In this document: one piece after another, positions 53,607-61,528 of the stretch
How positions within the stretch are numbered: the stretch's first letter is position 1
Layout of the letters: every line of letters begins with the position of its first letter
Origin: Salinibacterium sp.
GTDB taxonomy: Bacteria > Actinomycetota > Actinomycetes > Actinomycetales > Microbacteriaceae
DNA: 64,000 bases
Assembly: GCA_019638845.1 (NCBI GenBank)
Contig: JAHBSZ010000001.1
Coordinates: forward strand, 310,001-374,000
Direction of reading: 5' to 3'
Made by a program: the position numbers and the translations under genes
Notes under the pieces: generated by a model
The model's input: only the letters and a program-made list of their open reading frames with translations
The model's database searches: none
Told to the model about the DNA's origin: nothing

Positions 53607-54806
53607 GTGGCGATATCCGGTTCATGGGAGCGTGCAGCGCGCGGCGCGATGCTGCTGGGCGACGATGGCGAGTTGCGACCGACGATCTTCGCGGAGATGT
53701 CGGCGCTCGCAGCATCAACGGGTGCCATCAATCTGGGTCAGGGATTTCCGGACGAAGACGGCCCCGTCGAGGTGTTGGATGCCGCACGCACAGCCATCAC
53801 AGATGGGATCAACCAGTACCCGCCGGGCCTCGGCCTGCCCGTGCTGCGCGAAGCGATCGCCGAACACCAAGAACGCTTCTATGGCATCCGCGTCGATCCC
53901 GCCACGAATGTGCTCGTCACAGCCGGGGCGACCGAGGCTCTTGCCGCGACGATTCTCGCCCTGACGGATGACGGCGACGAAGTCGTCACCCTCGAACCCT
54001 TCTATGACGCTTACGCGGCGATCATCGGTCTCTCGCGAGCAACCCACGTGACCGTTCAGCTCCGGGCGCCGGACTTCCAGCCCGACCACGACGACCTGCG
54101 CGCCGCCATCACCGACCGTACTCGCCTGATCATCATCAACTCCCCGCACAATCCGACCGGGAGCGTGCTCCCCCGCGAAACCCTCGAACTGCTCATTGAA
54201 CTCGCGCACAAGCACGATGCCCTCATCGTCACCGACGAGGTCTACGAGCACCTCACGTTCGGTGTCGAGCACATCCCCATCGCGAGCCTGCCCGGTGCGG
54301 TCGAGCGCACCATCACCATCTCCAGCGCGGGCAAGACCTTCAGCACAACGGGATGGAAGATCGGCTGGATCGTTGCGCCGTCAGAACTTCTCGCTGCCAT
54401 AGTTGCGGTGAAGCAGTACCTCACCTATGTGAACGGGGCTCCGTTTCAACCGGCAATCGCCGTCGGCTTGCGCCTTCCCGACGAGTACTTCACGACGGCC
54501 GCCGCAACCCTCGCAGCAAAGTGCGACATCCTTTCCGCCGGACTCGGCGCTGCGGGGTTCGCGGTGAGCCGACCCCAGGCGGGCTATTTCGTCATCGCGG
54601 ATGCCTCGCCTCTGGGCGTCACGGATGCCGCAGACTTCTGCCGCGCACTTCCCACCCTGGCCGGGGTGGTGGGTGTTCCGGTCACAGCGTTCGTGCATCC
54701 CGACCGGCGGAACGGTTACTCCTCCCTCGTGCGGTTCGCGTTCTGTAAAAAGGTCGAACTGCTTGAGGTGGCGTCGGCACAACTCGCGGGGCTCCGAACC
54801 ACCTGA
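53607..54806 (+). CDS. PLP-dependent aminotransferase, class I/II
   Basis: A 399-residue fold-type I aminotransferase. Landmarks: NLGQGFPDEDGPVEVLDAA, QYPPGLGLPVLREAIAEH, NSPHNPTGSVL, the PLP-binding Lys in ISSAGKTFSTTGWKIGW and VRFAFCKK with the substrate-carboxylate Arg. It resembles the kynurenine/methionine aminotransferase-like and succinyl-DAP aminotransferase-like groups, between which sequence reading cannot decide. A leaderless -10 box supports GTG 53607. The LacI-controlled gene follows on the same strand but has its own promoter. Confidence 0.9.
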   Translation: MAISGSWERAARGAMLLGDDGELRPTIFAEMSALAASTGAINLGQGFPDEDGPVEVLDAARTAITDGINQYPPGLGLPVLREAIAEHQERFYGIRVDPATNVLVTAGATEALAATILALTDDGDEVVTLEPFYDAYAAIIGLSRATHVTVQLRAPDFQPDHDDLRAAITDRTRLIIINSPHNPTGSVLPRETLELLIELAHKHDALIVTDEVYEHLTFGVEHIPIASLPGAVERTITISSAGKTFSTTGWKIGWIVAPSELLAAIVAVKQYLTYVNGAPFQPAIAVGLRLPDEYFTTAAATLAAKCDILSAGLGAAGFAVSRPQAGYFVIADASPLGVTDAADFCRALPTLAGVVGVPVTAFVHPDRRNGYSSLVRFAFCKKVELLEVASAQLAGLRTT

Positions 54807-54822
54807 GTCGCGACAGGCCTCT

Positions 54823-54838
54823 AGTCAAGCGCTTGACT
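54823..54838. promoter_or_regulatory. Perfect 16-bp palindrome, LacI-type operator
   Basis: AGTCAAGCGCTTGACT is a perfect inverted repeat with the central AAGCGCTT common to LacI/GalR-family operators. It overlaps the -35 box of the SAHH-like gene. The LacI-family gene at 56015-57043 is the obvious regulator. Confidence 0.78.
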
Positions 54839-54862
54839 GGCGGCATGGGCCGACTGTAGTGT
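54833..54862 (+). promoter_or_regulatory. Promoter of the SAHH-like gene
   Basis: TTGACT (54833-54838), 18-nt spacer, TAGTGT (54857-54862), then 7 nt to the ATG at 54870, giving a leaderless transcript. Half of the LacI-type palindrome forms the -35 box, so repressor and polymerase must compete. Confidence 0.6.
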
Positions 54863-54869
54863 CGCCAAC

Positions 54870-56018
54870 ATGACCACTCGCATTGACTGGGTAGCAGAAA
54901 GCTGCAGGCTGCTCACCGCGATCTCCGCGGAGTTCGCCACGACGCAGCCGTTCGCCGGTCTCACCATCGGCACGGGCATCCACCTCGAACCAAAGACTGC
55001 CGCGCTCATCATGACTCTGGCTCGAGGTGGCGCTCGCGTCATAGCGACGGGCAACCTCAACACCACGCAACAGGGAACCGTCGACTACCTGCGCGAGCGT
55101 GGAATCGAGGTCATCGGCGGTCCCACGAGTGACTCGGCCCAACACGACGCCGACCTGCGCGAGGTGCTCGCGGCACATCCGGACCTTCTCCTCGACAACG
55201 GTGGTGACCTGTTCGCGCGCTATCTCGAGAACCCGTGGGACGGCCTGCTCGGCGGAACCGAAGAGACAACGTCGGGGCGTTCCCGACTTGCCCCGCTTCG
55301 CGCGGAGCTCGCGCTGCCGATCCTCGTAATCAACGACAGCCCCATCAAGCAGTTTGCGGAGAACAAGCACGCCGTCGGTCAGAGTGTCTTCGAGAGCTAT
55401 CTGCGCATCACCAACCGCTCGACGGGGGGAAAGCAGGTCGTCGTCTTCGGCTACGGATCCTGTGGTCAGGGAGTCGCTTCGAGCTTTCGCAACGCCTATG
55501 GTCTGGTGACGGTGATCGACACCGACCCGGTGAAGCGTCTCGAGGCGTGCCTCGACGGCTTCGACGTGAGCGAGCGGGACAACGCCCTGCGTCGCGCCGA
55601 CATCGTCGTGACGGTGACCGGCGCGCGAGACATCCTGCTCGCTGGCGACCTGCCCTTGTTGCGCGACGATACCATCCTGATGAACGCCGGACACTTTCCG
55701 CTCGAAATCGATGTCCCCGCCCTCCTCGCCCATCCGGACGTCGAGCGGGTCACAGACGCGACGGACGGTCTGCAGACCCTGCACACCCACGACGGACGTC
55801 GCATCCACCTCGCTACCGGTGGGCACATGGCGAACCTCGCTGGTCCGCGGCCGATGGGAAACTCGATCGAATCTATGGATCTCGGCTTCGCCCTCCAGGC
55901 GCGCTGCCTCGAGGCCATCGCACTCGGCACGGTCGCGGCCGACTCGGTGGTCGTTCCCGTTCCACGCGTCATCGACGAGGCCGTGGCCACGTCGTACCTC
56001 GAACTCGTCGCGCGCTAA
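54870..56018 (+). CDS. Adenosylhomocysteinase-like NAD-binding protein, short divergent form
   Basis: A 382-residue protein with the architecture of S-adenosylhomocysteine hydrolase: NDSPIKQFAENKHAVGQS corresponds to the catalytic NDS..K..FDN segment, KQVVVFGYGSCGQGVASSFR is the NAD-binding GxGxxG, and NAGHFPLEID matches the NIGHFDxEI block. It is 50-100 residues shorter than housekeeping SAHH and several substrate-site residues differ (no FDNxYGCRES). A sugar-type LacI regulator and operator control it. It may act on another nucleoside-like thioether or be a specialised SAHH; I regard the fold as certain and the substrate as open. Its stop overlaps that of lacI-family gene. Confidence 0.78.
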   Translation: MTTRIDWVAESCRLLTAISAEFATTQPFAGLTIGTGIHLEPKTAALIMTLARGGARVIATGNLNTTQQGTVDYLRERGIEVIGGPTSDSAQHDADLREVLAAHPDLLLDNGGDLFARYLENPWDGLLGGTEETTSGRSRLAPLRAELALPILVINDSPIKQFAENKHAVGQSVFESYLRITNRSTGGKQVVVFGYGSCGQGVASSFRNAYGLVTVIDTDPVKRLEACLDGFDVSERDNALRRADIVVTVTGARDILLAGDLPLLRDDTILMNAGHFPLEIDVPALLAHPDVERVTDATDGLQTLHTHDGRRIHLATGGHMANLAGPRPMGNSIESMDLGFALQARCLEAIALGTVAADSVVVPVPRVIDEAVATSYLELVAR

Positions 56019-57043
56019 GCCCGCGCTCGCGCCGTCGAATCGCGGGCAATGATCTGCGTTCGCAGCGTTTCGACTACCGGAGGTTCGGCCCCGAGAAGGA
56101 TGCCGTTGAGCGTGCGGCCGGCACGCGCTCCGAGTTCACGCGCCGAGAGGTCGACGCTGGTGAGTGATGGCGTCACCATCGCCGAATACGGAAGGTTGTT
56201 GAATCCCGCGACCGAAAGCTGCTCGGGAACCGCAATCCCCAGCCGAGCCGCGGCCGCCAACACTCCGTACGCGAGGAGGTCATCGCCGCACACCACGGCC
56301 GTGACACCCGCGTCGACCCAGGCGGGAAGCACCGTCAGCGCACTGTCAAAGGCAGACTGAATTGCCATCCGCGGAATCACCAGGTCAGCAACAGCGAGCG
56401 TCGCACCTCGTGCGCTGAGCTGGTCGTGGAGGGCATCACGGCGATGCTGGAGCGTCGCCTTGTCACGGCCGATGCCGACATAGCCAACCCGAGTGTGTCC
56501 AAGCCCAATCAGGTGATCCGCGAGCCCGACTCCGGCGGCCTCCACATCGAAATCCATGCTCGACATACCTGGACGGGTCTCCCCCGAGTCGAGGAGGATC
56601 GTCGGGCACGTGGGGGCGATGCTGTCGAGAAGAGTGCGCCCTGGGCTCGCCAGCACGAGGGCCGCGAGATCACCCGCGAGAGCACGATGCACAGTTGACG
56701 GGTCGTAATCGTCTCCACGTCTGGGCACCAAAATCGTGAGCGATAGGGAGTCATCGAGTACCGACACGAGGCCGTCGAGCACGAGCGAGAAGAACGGGTT
56801 CGTCGGATTGGGCGAGACAAAAGCTACAGTGTCGCGACGACCCTGGGCCAGCGCACTGGCGGTGGTGTTGACTCGATAGTCGAGAGTCGCAATCGCCTCG
56901 CGAACCCGCAGTTCAGTCTCGGGAGTGACGCGGCCCGCTGCCTTTCCGTTGACGACAAGCGACACCGTGGCCACCGAGACGACCGCGAGTTCGGCGACGT
57001 CGCGCGCGGTGGCGCGGCGTCTGAGATCACGGGTCACCCCCAC
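56015..57043 (-). CDS. LacI family transcriptional regulator
   Basis: A 342-residue repressor. The N-terminal helix-turn-helix and hinge are ATARDVAELAVVSVATVSLVVNGK and RVREAIATLDYRVNTTASALAQ. The periplasmic-binding-protein-like effector domain follows (FVSPNPTNPFFSLVLDGL, GYVGIGRDKATLQHRRDAL, SVAGFNNLPYSAMVTPSLTS). It converges on the SAHH-like gene with overlapping stops and probably acts at the palindrome at 54823-54838. The effector is unknown, perhaps a nucleoside or sugar. Confidence 0.92.
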   Translation of the reverse strand: MGVTRDLRRRATARDVAELAVVSVATVSLVVNGKAAGRVTPETELRVREAIATLDYRVNTTASALAQGRRDTVAFVSPNPTNPFFSLVLDGLVSVLDDSLSLTILVPRRGDDYDPSTVHRALAGDLAALVLASPGRTLLDSIAPTCPTILLDSGETRPGMSSMDFDVEAAGVGLADHLIGLGHTRVGYVGIGRDKATLQHRRDALHDQLSARGATLAVADLVIPRMAIQSAFDSALTVLPAWVDAGVTAVVCGDDLLAYGVLAAAARLGIAVPEQLSVAGFNNLPYSAMVTPSLTSVDLSARELGARAGRTLNGILLGAEPPVVETLRTQIIARDSTARARA

Positions 57044-57091
57044 ATGTTCTCACGAACCACCCGACCGGTCTGTGCACCCCCACGCAGGTTG

Positions 57092-58852
57092 CTAGACGGC
57101 GGCACCCACAGCGCTCAGCGGAAGGGTCATGCTGAAGGTCGTACCAACTCCTTCTTCACTCTCCACACCCATCTCGCCGTGATGAGCGGTCACGATCGCT
57201 TTGGTGATCGTGAGGCCCAGACCGACACCGGGCACTGCATTTCGCGTCGCCGTCGTCGCCCGGAAGAATCGCGAGAACAGTTTGTCGAGTTCAGACTCGG
57301 CGATGCCCATGCCCGTGTCGCGGACCGTGATCACGGCACTCTCGGCAGTCGTGTCGAGCGCGAGAGTAACCGATCCACCCCGGGGCGTGAACTTGATCGC
57401 ATTCGAGATGAGGTTGTCCACGGCCTGACCGAGGCGCACGGGGTCACCGTGCACCACGGCCGGGACGTCGGGTAATACTTGGACGAGTTGGATGCCGGCG
57501 GTGTCAGCCACCGGGCGAGCAGACTCGAGCGCAGCGGTCACGATGCTCTCCAGCGGAACTATGCGGGCATCGAGCGGGAACTTCCCCGACTCGACCTGCG
57601 CGGTGAAGAGCAGGTCGCCGACGAGCCGCAGCAGACGGTGAGCGTTTCGCTCGGCGACACCCAGATACTGCAGGTGCTCCTCCGAGAGCGGGTTGTCCTC
57701 ATCGTCGCGCATGAGTTCGAGGTATCCGAGGATGGAGCTAAGCGGTGTGCGCAACTCATGAGAGATGAGACCGACAAACTCGTCCTTGAGACGTGCCACT
57801 TCGCGGGCCTGCGTCACATCGTTGGCGACGAAAAGATAGCCGCGGGTGCGGCCTTCTTCGTCGACACGCTTGGTGACGGAGAGCTGTACGGGCACGGTGG
57901 TGCCATCGCTGCGTCGGTACGTCCACTCCCGAGACTCAGCCTGACCTAGGCGCGCGGTCTCCACGAGCGCCGAGAAGCCGGGGTTGAGCACGGTCTCCCC
58001 TGGCGGGTAGTTCATCTCGCGAGCGCGCTCCTCGAGCTCCTCCGGAAGGTGGAAGTCGTAGATGTAGAGCTTGTCCTCCGCCTCATGAGGCAACGGACCG
58101 AGGATCTTGGTGGCACCCGGGTTCCACGCATCGACGAGGCCCGTAGCATCCGTTCCGATAACAGACTGCTCAGTGACCGCAGCCCACACCCCGCGGAACA
58201 TCCGATCGAAGGCTCGGTACTTGGATTCGCTCTCCTGAAGCTGCGCGGCGTACTCGACGGTGCGCTGGAGCATGCGCTCCTTCTCCTCCGCCAAGCCCTG
58301 GATCGCCTCAAGCTGCTTGCGGCTCTGGCGAGCAAGCTCGTTGATGATCCCGGCCGCAATCGCCAAGACGATGGGACCGAACAACCCTCGAAGCCACCCA
58401 CCAGGTTGGTCGGGGATCGACAGCGTCAGCAAATACGGCATCATGAGCGCAACAGAGGATCCGACGCCCGCGTAGGCAATGAAACGACGACCTTCTGCGG
58501 CGGCGAGCCAGACCACCGGAAGAACAATGAGCGTTGACCAGAGCGAGTCGGGCCCGCCGGTGGCGGCACGAAATGCACCAACCCCGAAGAGGTCGATCAT
58601 CGGGATGAGCAACGCCCAGCGGGTGAGTGTCGGGTACCGCGTGAAGATCAACGACAGGAGCGTCGCAACCGCGATAAGACTGATGGCGGCAACCGCAGCT
58701 CCAGTGTCCAAGAAGCTGAGGCCCGGCACAGCGAAGGTGAGGATGACGGCAGCGACCACCGCGATTGCGGTCGCCGACTGCTTGACTGCTGGCGAGGGAT
58801 GATCGAGATCCATCGCGATGCGCTCGGCAAGTCGGGTACGGAGGGTATTCAT
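57092..58852 (-). CDS. Membrane-bound PAS-domain sensor histidine kinase
   Basis: A 586-residue sensor kinase. About five to six hydrophobic segments fill residues 25-175 (a MASE-like sensor without large external loop), then a coiled-coil linker (RKQLEAIQGLAEEKERMLQRTVEYAAQLQE), a PAS domain (about 215-345), the phosphorylated His in LKDEFVGLISHELRTPL (H-box), and the HATPase domain with N-box DNLISNAIKFTP, G1 VRDTGMGIAE and G2 GVGLGLTITKAI. The ATG overlaps the stop of the upstream response regulator (ATGA). No DNA-binding response regulator is encoded nearby. Confidence 0.92.
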   Translation of the reverse strand: MNTLRTRLAERIAMDLDHPSPAVKQSATAIAVVAAVILTFAVPGLSFLDTGAAVAAISLIAVATLLSLIFTRYPTLTRWALLIPMIDLFGVGAFRAATGGPDSLWSTLIVLPVVWLAAAEGRRFIAYAGVGSSVALMMPYLLTLSIPDQPGGWLRGLFGPIVLAIAAGIINELARQSRKQLEAIQGLAEEKERMLQRTVEYAAQLQESESKYRAFDRMFRGVWAAVTEQSVIGTDATGLVDAWNPGATKILGPLPHEAEDKLYIYDFHLPEELEERAREMNYPPGETVLNPGFSALVETARLGQAESREWTYRRSDGTTVPVQLSVTKRVDEEGRTRGYLFVANDVTQAREVARLKDEFVGLISHELRTPLSSILGYLELMRDDEDNPLSEEHLQYLGVAERNAHRLLRLVGDLLFTAQVESGKFPLDARIVPLESIVTAALESARPVADTAGIQLVQVLPDVPAVVHGDPVRLGQAVDNLISNAIKFTPRGGSVTLALDTTAESAVITVRDTGMGIAESELDKLFSRFFRATTATRNAVPGVGLGLTITKAIVTAHHGEMGVESEEGVGTTFSMTLPLSAVGAAV

Positions 58853-59223
58853 CGGACTTCCTTACCTACCGACAGCCAGGTTGCCAGTTCACGCGGGCTA
58901 AAGGGCTTGGCGAAGAAGTAGTCTGCACCTGCCTCAATGCCGATCGACTGGGACTCCTCATCGACGGATGCCGAGAGGAGAAGTATTCGCAAATCGCCGA
59001 CGCTCGCGTCCGCCCGTGCAGCGCGGCACACCTCGAGCCCAGTCATTTCGGGCATCGAGACATCGAGGATGGCGAGGTCGGGGTGATGCTCGAGAATCGC
59101 CTCCAAAGCGAGAGCCCCGTCCGCAACGCTCGCGACAAGCTCGAGCCCCGCGCGGTTGACGGCGATGGACACGAGCGTGCGGATGTCTTGATCATCGTCC
59201 GCGACGATGACTGTCGGGCTCAC
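58849..59223 (-). CDS. Single-domain response regulator (receiver only)
   Basis: A 124-residue CheY-like receiver. VIVADDDQDIRTLV gives the acidic pocket, the phospho-acceptor Asp is in LAILDVSMPEMTG (about residue 53), and the conserved Lys is in YFFAKPFSPREL. There is no output domain. GTG 59223 overlaps the upstream receiver gene (GTGA), and the stop overlaps the kinase start. It likely relays phosphate from the co-encoded kinase. Confidence 0.9.
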   Translation of the reverse strand: MSPTVIVADDDQDIRTLVSIAVNRAGLELVASVADGALALEAILEHHPDLAILDVSMPEMTGLEVCRAARADASVGDLRILLLSASVDEESQSIGIEAGADYFFAKPFSPRELATWLSVGKEVR

Positions 59224-59594
59224 AGTTCCACCCACCGAGGAACAGTTGCCTCGAGTACCTGGCGCACCTGTGCACCGGTAAACGGCTTGGGGAGCGTCGC
59301 ATCGGCGATCGGGAAGTCCGAGGCATCCAGAACTGACGTGATCGCGATCGCGCACGCCGGCCGCTCGGACTTGAGCTTGGTGGCAAGCTGCCACCCGTCC
59401 ATGCCCGGCAGCTGGAGGTCGATGACCGCCAAATCGTGGCGCTCACGTTGATAAGCAGTGATTGCTTCCTCGGCAGATTGAACGAGTGTCACGATGCATC
59501 CGGCTCGCTCGAAGTAGCGGAGGAGCAGGCCAGCCTGATCCTCGCTGTCCTCGACGACCAGGACTTTCACCCTGTCGACCTCAGTCGCGCGCAT
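59220..59594 (-). CDS. Single-domain response regulator (receiver only)
   Basis: A 124-residue receiver. KVLVVEDSEDQAGLL is the acidic pocket, the Asp is in LAVIDLQLPGMDGWQ, and ATLPKPFTGAQV has the Lys. I chose ATG 59594, preceded by GAGGGGG at good distance, over an ATG 27 nt upstream. It is the second of two receiver-only proteins in this operon, as in multi-step phosphorelays. Confidence 0.89.
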   Translation of the reverse strand: MRATEVDRVKVLVVEDSEDQAGLLLRYFERAGCIVTLVQSAEEAITAYQRERHDLAVIDLQLPGMDGWQLATKLKSERPACAIAITSVLDASDFPIADATLPKPFTGAQVRQVLEATVPRWVEL

Positions 59595-59630
59595 GGAATA
59601 TTCCCCCTCGATAACCAGCATGTCGATGTC

Positions 59631-60641
59631 CTAGACCGCAGCCGAGTCGCGAACGATTTCGAGTGCCTCGACGTAGCTCCCGGAGCCGTAGCGCGACCAT
59701 GCGCGTGCCGTGGCCAATGCGAAATCGGGTAGCAGATAGTCGGCTCGGCCTTCCTCGCCGGAGGCAAAGGAAGCAAGCATCTCAAGCTTCGCATCGGTGA
59801 ATCCGTCGATGGAAACGAACCGATTGGGTCGGAAGTCGGGAGTCGACGACGTGCCCTGGTAGCAGGCGACCGTGCGAACCTTCGCGGCAGCGATCAGTGT
59901 CGATTCGTGCACGGCCCGGTGGTCTTGGTTGTCGTCGTTCTTGCTATGGACGTAGACCACGGAAGCGCCGACGTCGCCGACGACCTTGCGGATGATGTCG
60001 ACCAACGGAAGTCCGCTGGGGTGCGCTCCCCCGAGCGCATCCTCGAGCAGAAGCTCAGCACCGATCACCTGAGCGGATGCCGAACTCTCTTTCCATGCGT
60101 TCTGGATGCCACCGACCCGCATTCCCGCGGAAAGGGTAAGGATCGTGACACGGTCGCCCGCTGCCCGATGGGCTGCCAAGATTCCACCAACGCCAGCCTC
60201 GACATCGTCAGGGTGGGCGCCAACGGCCAGCACGCTCTCGGCCGCCGAGACAACAGTCGCCGTACGGCGCGCTTCTGTTGCGAGCCGCGTGACGTGGTTG
60301 ACGAGATCTGCCGAACTTACGGGCTTCGTCAGGAACTCGTTCGCGTCATAGCGTAGCGCCGTGATGGCGTAGTCGACGGACGCGTGCGCAGTCATCACGA
60401 TGACCGGCAGACCTGGTTTGACTTGGCGAACCTGCTCGATGAGGTCGAGTCCCGACATGCCAGGCATCTCGATATCGGTAAGGAGCACGTCGGGCTGAAA
60501 CTCCGCGACGGCATTTGCCGCTAGGCGCGGATCAGCGAGCGTGATGACCACGCATTCGCCGCGCTTCTCCAAGACCGTCTTGGAATACAACGCGACATCT
60601 GGGTCGTCTTCAACGATGACGACTCTAAAAAGTTCAGGCAT
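59631..60641 (-). CDS. Response-regulator receiver fused to a PIG-L/LmbE deacetylase
   Basis: A 336-residue two-domain protein. Residues 1-125 are a receiver: EDDPDVALYS acidic pocket, Asp56 in LLTDIEMPGMSG, and the conserved Lys in NEFLTKPVSS. Residues 133-336 are a PIG-L/LmbE zinc deacetylase: AVGAHPDDVEAGVGG with the HPDD motif at 143-146 and a later QDHRAVHES carrying the third His. PIG-L enzymes deacetylate N-acetylglucosamine-type substrates. The arrangement implies phosphorylation-controlled deacetylation. ATG 60641 has a G-rich ribosome site upstream. First gene of the operon with two receivers and the kinase. Confidence 0.9.
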   Translation of the reverse strand: MPELFRVVIVEDDPDVALYSKTVLEKRGECVVITLADPRLAANAVAEFQPDVLLTDIEMPGMSGLDLIEQVRQVKPGLPVIVMTAHASVDYAITALRYDANEFLTKPVSSADLVNHVTRLATEARRTATVVSAAESVLAVGAHPDDVEAGVGGILAAHRAAGDRVTILTLSAGMRVGGIQNAWKESSASAQVIGAELLLEDALGGAHPSGLPLVDIIRKVVGDVGASVVYVHSKNDDNQDHRAVHESTLIAAAKVRTVACYQGTSSTPDFRPNRFVSIDGFTDAKLEMLASFASGEEGRADYLLPDFALATARAWSRYGSGSYVEALEIVRDSAAV

Positions 60642-60693
60642 CCGTTTCCCCCCCTGGGATGAGATGTCACTCACTGTACGGTTACAACTGATC

Positions 60694-60707
60694 GGGGTAC
60701 ATACCCC
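60694..60707 (-). terminator. Short hairpin after the nitrilase-type gene
   Basis: GGGGTA and TACCCC around a 2-nt centre, 13 nt beyond the nitrilase-type stop in its direction of transcription. It could be a weak terminator, or an operator for the receiver-PIG-L operon that starts 53 nt further on. Confidence 0.3.
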
Positions 60708-60720
60708 CAAGGTGGTGCCC

Positions 60721-61518
60721 CTAGATTTGGTGCACTCCGAACCGTCGCAGCGACAAAGCGGGGTTCTTTTCTCGGACCGATGCCACGCGCGCCAGCGTGA
60801 CCTCGGTGACCGCGATCCCGGTCTCTTCCCCGATCGTGACGAGCTCGACCCCCATCGGGTCGACAACCATGCTGTTCCCGGCCCCGACGGGCGGCGCGTG
60901 GTCGGCCGCCGCAACGTAGATCGTGTTCTCGATCGCTCGCGCCGTCACCAACACACGCCAGTGATGCTCCTTGAGCGGACCACGCACCCACTCGGCCGGA
61001 ATAAGTGCGAGATCGACGCCCACATCGACCAGCCGCCTGGTGACTTCCGGGAACCGGACGTCGTAACACGTTTGCATTCCCACCGTGAATCCGTGCCATG
61101 AGAAGGTCTCCGGCGGCTGAATGGGGCCCATGATCACGCGGTCCGATTCCCGCTGCCCAAATGCGTCATAGAGGTGCAACTTGCGATGGGTGGCGACGAC
61201 AACGCCGGCGGGGTCAACCGCCACGAGGGTGTTGCTCACGCGAGTGGCATCCGTGGTGGTTTCGAGCATGCCTGCGACGATGTGGATGCCCAGCCGCGAC
61301 GCAATCGCAGCGAGCCCCATGACGAACGGACCGTCGAGAGCCTCAGCCGCGGCCACCGATGCATCACCAAGCTCAGCCTCGAAGAACGCGGAGTACTCCG
61401 GGAAAACGACGAGGTCAGCCCCTCGCGCCACTGCCTCGGTCGCGAACTCTTCGATGACGGCGAGATTCCTGTCGCGGTCATCACCGGGTACGAACTGGGC
61501 AACGGCGATGAAACTCAT
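60721..61518 (-). CDS. Nitrilase-superfamily amidohydrolase
   Basis: A 265-residue carbon-nitrogen hydrolase. The catalytic triad is visible: Glu in LVVFPEYSAFF, Lys in THRKLHLYDAF and Cys in GMQTCYDVRFPE. RALVTARAIEN-like residues and GNSMVVDPMG complete the fold. It probably hydrolyses an amide (omega-amidase or carbamoyl-type) rather than a nitrile. ATG 61518 fits the family start. It is the last gene of the catabolic operon. Confidence 0.88.
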   Translation of the reverse strand: MSFIAVAQFVPGDDRDRNLAVIEEFATEAVARGADLVVFPEYSAFFEAELGDASVAAAEALDGPFVMGLAAIASRLGIHIVAGMLETTTDATRVSNTLVAVDPAGVVVATHRKLHLYDAFGQRESDRVIMGPIQPPETFSWHGFTVGMQTCYDVRFPEVTRRLVDVGVDLALIPAEWVRGPLKEHHWRVLVTARAIENTIYVAAADHAPPVGAGNSMVVDPMGVELVTIGEETGIAVTEVTLARVASVREKNPALSLRRFGVHQI

Positions 61519-61528
61519 GCGGCCAAGC

